Source: Gammaproteobacteria bacterium (GTDB taxonomy: Bacteria; Pseudomonadota; Gammaproteobacteria; Enterobacterales; Alteromonadaceae). Taken from it: DNA of 10,815 bases. The notes under the pieces were generated by a model. That model was not told where the DNA came from and did not search any database. It saw nothing but the letters and a program-made list of their open reading frames with translations. Each line of letters opens with the position of its first letter. The stretch's first letter is position 1. Where the stretch lies: the NCBI GenBank assembly GCA_023380515.1, contig JAMCRH010000268.1, positions 1-10,815 on the forward strand. Direction: 5' to 3'. Positions 7,190 through 10,815 of the stretch are shown here, one piece after another. The translations under genes were made by a program, and so were the position numbers.

Positions 7190-8314
7190 ATGAAAATCAC
7201 TATCCAGAAACGCGAACCAGATAAGAACGGCCACCGTGCCTTGCGACTGGTCTACTATCACGGTTCTAAGACGGGTCAGGACGGTTCTCGGGCGCAGAAG
7301 CGCTCATATGAACCCCTGAACCTGTTCCTCTACGACAAACCCCGCCTTCCGGCGGAGCGTGAGCACAACAAGACCGTGAATCAGAAGGCTGAGGCCATCC
7401 GGGCAAAGCGGCTGTTGGAAATCGAGTCGTCACGACATGGATTGGATGATCGGACCAAGCTGTCTGCCAGCTTCTTCGATTACTTCGACCAGTTGACCGA
7501 CGAGAAGGCTTCCGGAAGCAAATCCAACCATTCGATCTGGATCTCCACCCGTCATCACCTGCACCGCTACCATGGCTTGTCTGAACTGACCTTTGAACAA
7601 GTCGATAAGCGATTCCTGGAGGGGTTCCGGCACTACCTTCTGCATGAAGCCACCACCAAATCCGGTACCAAACTGGCCAAGAACACGACCAGCAGTTACT
7701 TCAACAAGGTTCGGGCAGCGCTCAACCAAGCCTATCGGGATGGCATTGTCCGCGACAACCCGGTTCAACAGGTCAAGTCCATCAAGCCGGAGAACACGAA
7801 ACGGACTTACCTGACCCTGGAAGAGGTCCGGGCTCTGACCAAAGCCGAATGCCGGTATGACGTGCTGAGGCGGGCTTTCCTGTTTTCCTGCACTACTGGC
7901 CTTCGCTGGTCAGATATCCACAAGCTGGTGAACGCCGGGAACTCACTGCAATACCTGGATCTTCCAGACTCAGCGGTGAGATTGTTGAACCTGGAGAATC
8001 GCGGAAAGCCAGGTGATAGGGTATTCAAGGGTCTGAAGTATGACTCCTACACCAACGTTGCGTTGGCGCAGTGGGTCATGCGGGCAGGAATCACCAAGAA
8101 TGTCACTTTCCATGCCGGACGACATACCTTTGCGGTCAATCAACTGGCCAGGGGTGTGGATATCTACTCACTGTCGCGACTTCTGGGCCATAGTGAGCTG
8201 AGAACCACGGAGATCTATGCGGACATACTCGAAACCCGCCGCACAGAGGCCATGAGGAGTTTTCCTGACATATTTGAGGAGACACTGGACGGAGTTGGGG
8301 AATGTGCAGCCTAA
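7190..8314 (+). CDS. Tyrosine recombinase / island integrase (phage integrase family, shortened catalytic domain)
   Basis: A 374-residue site-specific recombinase, presumably responsible for integration at the mnmE 3' end. An N-terminal arm-binding region (about 1-80) with NLFLYDKPRLPAEREHNK is followed by a SAM-like core-binding domain (about 92-195) and the catalytic domain (about 205-350). Visible catalytic residues are Arg239 (TTGLRWSD), His308 and Arg311 (HAGRH), His334 (LLGHSELRTTEIY) and nucleophile Tyr343. The Arg239-His308 gap is 69 residues, against about 96 in XerD and lambda Int, and the beta-hairpin with the catalytic Lys cannot be found. The style resembles integrases common in Bacteroidetes elements. 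The ATG has AGGAG six bases upstream, within the repeat dyad. The frame is open throughout, so any loss was in frame. Confidence 0.93.
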   Translation: MKITIQKREPDKNGHRALRLVYYHGSKTGQDGSRAQKRSYEPLNLFLYDKPRLPAEREHNKTVNQKAEAIRAKRLLEIESSRHGLDDRTKLSASFFDYFDQLTDEKASGSKSNHSIWISTRHHLHRYHGLSELTFEQVDKRFLEGFRHYLLHEATTKSGTKLAKNTTSSYFNKVRAALNQAYRDGIVRDNPVQQVKSIKPENTKRTYLTLEEVRALTKAECRYDVLRRAFLFSCTTGLRWSDIHKLVNAGNSLQYLDLPDSAVRLLNLENRGKPGDRVFKGLKYDSYTNVALAQWVMRAGITKNVTFHAGRHTFAVNQLARGVDIYSLSRLLGHSELRTTEIYADILETRRTEAMRSFPDIFEETLDGVGECAA

Positions 8315-8320
8315 GTGACG

Positions 8321-8343
8321 AGAGGGGCTTTCACAGCCCCTCT
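8321..8343. terminator. Hairpin between convergent int and HTH operon
   Basis: AGAGGGGCT (8321-8329) and AGCCCCTCT (8335-8343) form a perfect 9-bp stem with loop TTCAC, 6 bp after the int stop and 16 bp after the stop of the facing gene. The T run is short on the plus strand (TCTTTCC) and the A run on the other side is equally short. It probably acts as a moderate bidirectional terminator. Confidence 0.65.
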
Positions 8344-8359
8344 TTCCTCCTGCCCCACA

Positions 8360-8704
8360 TCAAACACTCCGCCGTCCTGGTCTTCGGTGGCTCACCAGGT
8401 GCTGAGCAGCCGACTGCTCGATCTCGTCCGCCGTCGCGATCCGGTTGGACTGGAGCCACTTCAAGATGTCTGCGCGGCGAAAGAAAATCCGGTGACCATT
8501 TGGCTTGAAATGAGGGATCTTCTTTTGGGAGGTTAGCTGGTACAGGGTGCTTTTCTTCAGTCCCGTATATTCCGCACAGTCTTCAAGACTCATGATCTCC
8601 TTGTCGGCCTCCGGAGCCTTGCTGCCACTGATATGGTCCAAAATTATCTTCTTGAGAACCATCATGTCCTGCAACACCCGTTGCAGCATCTCTTTCTCTG
8701 TCAT
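8360..8704 (-). CDS. Excisionase-type helix-turn-helix protein (HTH_17 style)
   Basis: A 114-residue protein with a winged-HTH fold of the excisionase/MerR-like type. Residues 1-30 are helical and hydrophobic-heptad-like (MLQRVLQDMMVLKKIILDHI), possibly for dimerisation. The DNA-binding part spans about 36-86: MSLEDCAEYTGLKKSTLYQL, then SQKKIPHFKPNGHRIFFRRADILKWL. The tail is basic (SHRRPGRRS). Such proteins regulate mobile elements or direct excision; which applies here is unknown. The ATG at 8704 has AGGGG seven bases upstream. It is the last gene of the leftward operon, 60 bp after the DUF927 gene, and three TTCCCA repeats lie in that gap. It faces int, whose product it might partner. Confidence 0.88.
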   Translation of the reverse strand: MTEKEMLQRVLQDMMVLKKIILDHISGSKAPEADKEIMSLEDCAEYTGLKKSTLYQLTSQKKIPHFKPNGHRIFFRRADILKWLQSNRIATADEIEQSAAQHLVSHRRPGRRSV

Positions 8705-8734
8705 CTCTCTACCCCTACACCGCCATAACCAAAG

Positions 8735-8757
8735 TGGGAAAACTGGGAAATTGGGAA
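8735..8757. repeat. Three TGGGAA repeats upstream of the HTH_17 gene
   Basis: TGGGAA occurs at 8735-8740, 8744-8749 and 8752-8757, spaced 9 and 8 bp, between the DUF927 stop and the next gene of the operon. Spacing near one helical turn suits repeated protein contacts, such as an autoregulatory or excisionase site. Chance is not excluded for so short a motif. Confidence 0.4.
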
Positions 8758-8764
8758 CACCGTG

Positions 8765-10441
8765 TCAGTCCTCATGCTCAATCCTCTCCAGTTCTTCAAG
8801 TTGCCGCCTAACTTGGTCAGGCCTGAGCGCGAAAAACCGCTGCAAATCTCCATAGACTCTGGTTTTGTAGGTCCCCCGAGAACGCTCATTACTTACCAGG
8901 CAGTCGCGCTGTAACAGCACCTCCACTTCCCTCATGTAATGGGTCGGCAGCCCGAGCCGCTTTAGGAAGTGCGATTTATAGATCAACCACAACTCGCGCC
9001 CATCGTGTGAGCGTCGAAAACCAGCTCCCCCCTGGCCACTCGCTTGTTCAATATCACTGAGACTGCGGTCCCAGACTTTCATGGCCCGCTCCAGCGCTTT
9101 GAGAAGCCGGAATTCCTCAGAATTTCTGGAATGACCCCTGTTATCCAGCCAAGCCTTCAGAGTTCTGTGGACTGCCGATAGAGACTCCTCTTCGGACCAT
9201 GGGAGGATGAAATTTCTGCTTCCGAGGCAAAGTGCTGCACCAATCAAGGCAAAACGCCGGATGACACGTTGCACCTGGGATGCCATCTGATCGTTTGCCC
9301 AAGCACCGCTCAGACGACCAACCTCATGATTTAGATACTGACTTAGCTCAGTGTGACGTTCGGTCAGCAATGACACCCACTCCCGAATGACAGTGCCGTG
9401 GTAGCGCTGACAAAATGATTTCAGCTCGTCCACAAACTGTTGCGGATGATTGTGGCCATGTAGTTCCTCGAACGCACCGTAGGTGCCAAACACCGGGAGC
9501 TCCACCAGACGAATCTGCTGGCCTGCGCGCAACGGTTTACCTATCTGCTGAAGCAGCTCTGCAATCCAGACTTCGCCGCTACTCAACACCAACGTTCGCC
9601 AGTGCGAAGTTGCGGCCAGCTCGCCCGAAACGTTTGCGCGTAGTTTCCCTGAGCCGTTCATGATCTGATATATCGCCGTATCGATGTCTTCCGGACGAGC
9701 CATGCCGATCTCATCTAAAGGCAACAACATGTCGTTGTGCTCTGATGAGACTGCCGCTAACCCGTTACTGGTTGAGATCCAACTGCGAACATAGCGGTTT
9801 CCCCCATACACGCTAGCCGCCAACTGCAACAAGGTCGTCTTCCCTGTCGATGATGCTCCAACCAAGTGGGTGGCGCCATTTTCCATCCCAGCAGGCGCAA
9901 TCAGTGGCGCAGCCAGTGCCGTTCCAATGCTGAATATCGCAAGTGGATTACCTCGGCATAACTGACCAACGTACGTTTGCCAGTCACTCAGGCTGCCGGA
10001 TTCCTGCAATGTAGGCGAATCGGATAGTTGACCAACGAAGTGATGGGGCTCGTCAGCGGAGCCGATCGTCCAGTTACTGGTAGCAAATACTCCACCGTGC
10101 CAGCCCGTTCGATTAACCACCGTCGCCGGTTCGGCCAGAGCCATCTGTTCCAATAGATAGTGTTGAAGTCGGTTCCAGCTTGCCTGCCCTGGTGTTAATG
10201 GATAACCGCTATCAACCAACATATCTCGCACCTGTCGGGCATTATCGCTGTTGAGGTCTCGGGCATAGACGACCTCGCGTAGCTTCACACCATCGAAATT
10301 CCGCCATTCCAGCAACGCTCCATGCCCGTGACGTTTGTCAGTTAATCTGGTGCGAGCCATCACCTGAATCCAGCCACCGACTCGGTGCCAATGGTCCCCT
10401 GATAAGGCATAGAGCCCGTCTTCTTGCAGTTTGTATTGCAT
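8765..10441 (-). CDS. DUF927-family AAA+ ATPase, probable replicative helicase of the island
   Basis: A 558-residue protein from the ATG at 10441; a GTG at 10450 in frame would add three residues, but GAGG at 10451-10454 is better spaced for the ATG. Residues about 15-150 hold the N-terminal DUF927 part, with VVNRTGWHGGVF. The ATPase has Walker A GASSTGKTT (195-203), Walker B MLLPLDEI (238-245) and a sensor-like TLVLSSGE (283-290), with arginines around 305-311 (PLRAGQQIR) as possible finger residues. The end (about 475-555) looks like a winged-helix region. DUF927 proteins include Cch of staphylococcal SCC elements, an MCM-like replicative helicase; by analogy this one may unwind the excised island. 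No primase domain is seen. It follows the AlpA-like gene by about 13 bp. Confidence 0.85.
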   Translation of the reverse strand: MQYKLQEDGLYALSGDHWHRVGGWIQVMARTRLTDKRHGHGALLEWRNFDGVKLREVVYARDLNSDNARQVRDMLVDSGYPLTPGQASWNRLQHYLLEQMALAEPATVVNRTGWHGGVFATSNWTIGSADEPHHFVGQLSDSPTLQESGSLSDWQTYVGQLCRGNPLAIFSIGTALAAPLIAPAGMENGATHLVGASSTGKTTLLQLAASVYGGNRYVRSWISTSNGLAAVSSEHNDMLLPLDEIGMARPEDIDTAIYQIMNGSGKLRANVSGELAATSHWRTLVLSSGEVWIAELLQQIGKPLRAGQQIRLVELPVFGTYGAFEELHGHNHPQQFVDELKSFCQRYHGTVIREWVSLLTERHTELSQYLNHEVGRLSGAWANDQMASQVQRVIRRFALIGAALCLGSRNFILPWSEEESLSAVHRTLKAWLDNRGHSRNSEEFRLLKALERAMKVWDRSLSDIEQASGQGGAGFRRSHDGRELWLIYKSHFLKRLGLPTHYMREVEVLLQRDCLVSNERSRGTYKTRVYGDLQRFFALRPDQVRRQLEELERIEHED

Positions 10442-10454
10442 CAGCTCCACCCTC

Positions 10455-10652
10455 TCACAGCTTGTCGAGCCAAGCTTTTACATCTTGATAGCGAAATCGA
10501 ACGGCTCGGCCATTGGGGTTTGGCTTCACTGGTGCCGGGAACCGACCTTGTTTTACATAACGGCGTAGCGTTGCCTGCGATGTTTTCAGAACAGTGCAGA
10601 CTTCTTCATAGGTCAGCAAACGCTCAGTCGAGGTATTTGATTGTTTCTTCAT
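10455..10652 (-). CDS. AlpA/MerR-like small DNA-binding protein
   Basis: A 65-residue protein starting MKKQSNTSTERLL, with a typical short HTH: LTYEEVCTVLKTSQATLRRY (helices), then VKQGRFPAPVKPNPNGRAVRF (wing) and YQDVKAWL. This is the layout of AlpA-type regulators and excisionases. The ATG at 10652-10650 has GGAG five bases upstream; a TTG at 10688 in frame is unlikely because it lacks such a site. It is the first visible gene of the leftward operon and its stop is 13 bp before the DUF927 start, suggesting coupling. The octamer TGCTCCGA 28 bp upstream of its start also forms the repeat array at int, so it is a good candidate for the regulator or for its target. It could also be the recombination directionality factor. 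Confidence 0.88.
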   Translation of the reverse strand: MKKQSNTSTERLLTYEEVCTVLKTSQATLRRYVKQGRFPAPVKPNPNGRAVRFRYQDVKAWLDKL

Positions 10653-10679
10653 AACTACTCCAGTTGGGTTGTGAATCGT

Positions 10680-10687
10680 TCGGAGCA
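10680..10687 (-). promoter_or_regulatory. TGCTCCGA octamer upstream of the AlpA-like gene
   Basis: Read in the direction of the operon this is TGCTCCGA, identical to the octamer found three times in the int promoter dyad (7140-7147, 7158-7165, 7167-7174). It lies 28 bp before the ATG of the AlpA-like gene. A common binding protein for both transcription units is inferred. Confidence 0.45.
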
Positions 10688-10727
10688 ATCATCGGAAATA
10701 TTCGTTTTGAGGGAGAACCGTGGAATT

Positions 10728-10768
10728 GCCCGTAAAGGGCGTAAAGGCGAGGATGACTATTAAGTCAT
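10728..10768. repeat. Short dyads and tandem repeat upstream of the island operon
   Basis: GCCC-GTAAA-GGGC (10728-10740) is a small hairpin that overlaps the tandem pair CGTAAAGGG (10731-10739) and CGTAAAGGC (10740-10748). A second dyad, ATGACT-ATTA-AGTCAT, spans 10753-10768 and is perfect in its arms. They lie 76-116 bp ahead of the AlpA-like start and may be operators. No confident sigma-70 promoter was found between them and the gene. Confidence 0.4.
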
Positions 10769-10774
10769 TGATAG

Positions 10775-10815
10775 TAAAAAAAATAAAAATCAAAAAAAAC
10801 AAAAAAACGAAAGTT
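10775..10815. other. Phased A-tracts at the window edge
   Basis: This stretch is almost pure A on the plus strand, in runs of eight, five, eight and seven broken by single T or C residues. Such spaced A-tracts bend DNA and melt easily. It could be an UP-element-like or unwinding element for the leftward operon, or the edge of a feature beyond the window. No gene is seen here. Confidence 0.4.

Larger units (their letters stand above)
7002..10815. mobile_element. Left end of an integrated genomic island (partial)
   Basis: The element starts at the mnmE 3' end and extends past the right edge. Visible cargo is a tyrosine recombinase and a convergent operon of two small HTH proteins flanking a DUF927 AAA+ protein, all typical of integrative elements. 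From 7190 the DNA is noticeably richer in GC and uses codons such as CGG, CTG and GGC more freely than the core genes, suggesting foreign origin. No conjugation, resistance or defence gene is visible in this part. Whether the element can move is uncertain given the shortened integrase. Confidence 0.8.

Noticed and set aside
7190..8314. A frameshift as the cause of the short integrase catalytic domain
   Set aside because: The frame is continuous and both sides of the short segment match the family in the same frame, so an in-frame deletion or natural variant fits better.
8302..8536. Overlapping plus-strand open frames after int
   Set aside because: They lie antisense to the HTH_17 gene and across the terminator hairpin, with no recognisable motif.
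10653..10688. A TTG start for the AlpA-like protein
   Set aside because: The ATG at 10652 has a well-spaced GGAG and the extra residues do not belong to the HTH fold.
1..10815. CRISPR array, tRNA or rRNA genes, insertion sequence ends
   Set aside because: No regularly spaced repeats of CRISPR type, no cloverleaf or rRNA-like stretch and no transposase were seen; the island junction is at mnmE, not a tRNA.

Overview
The window looks like chromosomal DNA of a gammaproteobacterium, most likely of the Alteromonadales (Idiomarina-like). This is inferred from the DnaA, YidC and MnmE sequences and from the gene order dnaN-dnaA-rpmH-rnpA-yidD-yidC-mnmE; no search could be run. The left two thirds (1-7019) is the conserved dnaA/rpmH cluster that lies near the replication origin in this class. 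The right third (from about 7002) is the left end of an integrated genomic island that runs off the window.

Core region. The start of dnaN (1-271) and all of dnaA (349-1743) read leftward. A 458-bp spacer (1744-2201) separates them from a rightward cluster and holds a perfect DnaA box, DnaA-box-like repeats and a near-consensus sigma-70 promoter for rpmH. The rightward genes are rpmH (ribosomal protein L34), rnpA (RNase P protein), yidD and yidC (membrane-protein insertion), ending at a strong intrinsic terminator. Next come an unrecognised membrane-anchored protein with a periplasmic two-cysteine domain (4809-5534) and mnmE (tRNA wobble-uridine modification). Together these genes serve replication initiation, tRNA maturation, ribosome assembly and membrane insertion.

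Island. The last 18 bp of mnmE match the attachment site used by SGI1-type islands at 15 of 18 positions as I recall that site, and a tyrosine-recombinase gene follows 170 bp later. Facing it is a leftward operon of a small AlpA-like DNA-binding protein, a DUF927 AAA+ helicase-like protein and a second excisionase-type HTH protein. The two transcription units converge on a hairpin at 8321-8343. Base composition shifts to higher GC and different codon use after 7190.

Most interesting points. (1) A dense array of TGCTCCGA/TCGGAGCA repeats forms a long dyad over the integrase promoter and ribosome-binding site, and the same octamer recurs in front of the opposing operon at 10680, which suggests a shared island regulator. 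(2) The integrase appears to lack the beta-hairpin that carries the catalytic lysine. (3) A DUF927 helicase sits on an island inserted at the 3' end of an RNA-modification gene close to the origin, a layout that resembles staphylococcal SCC elements although the recombinase is unrelated.
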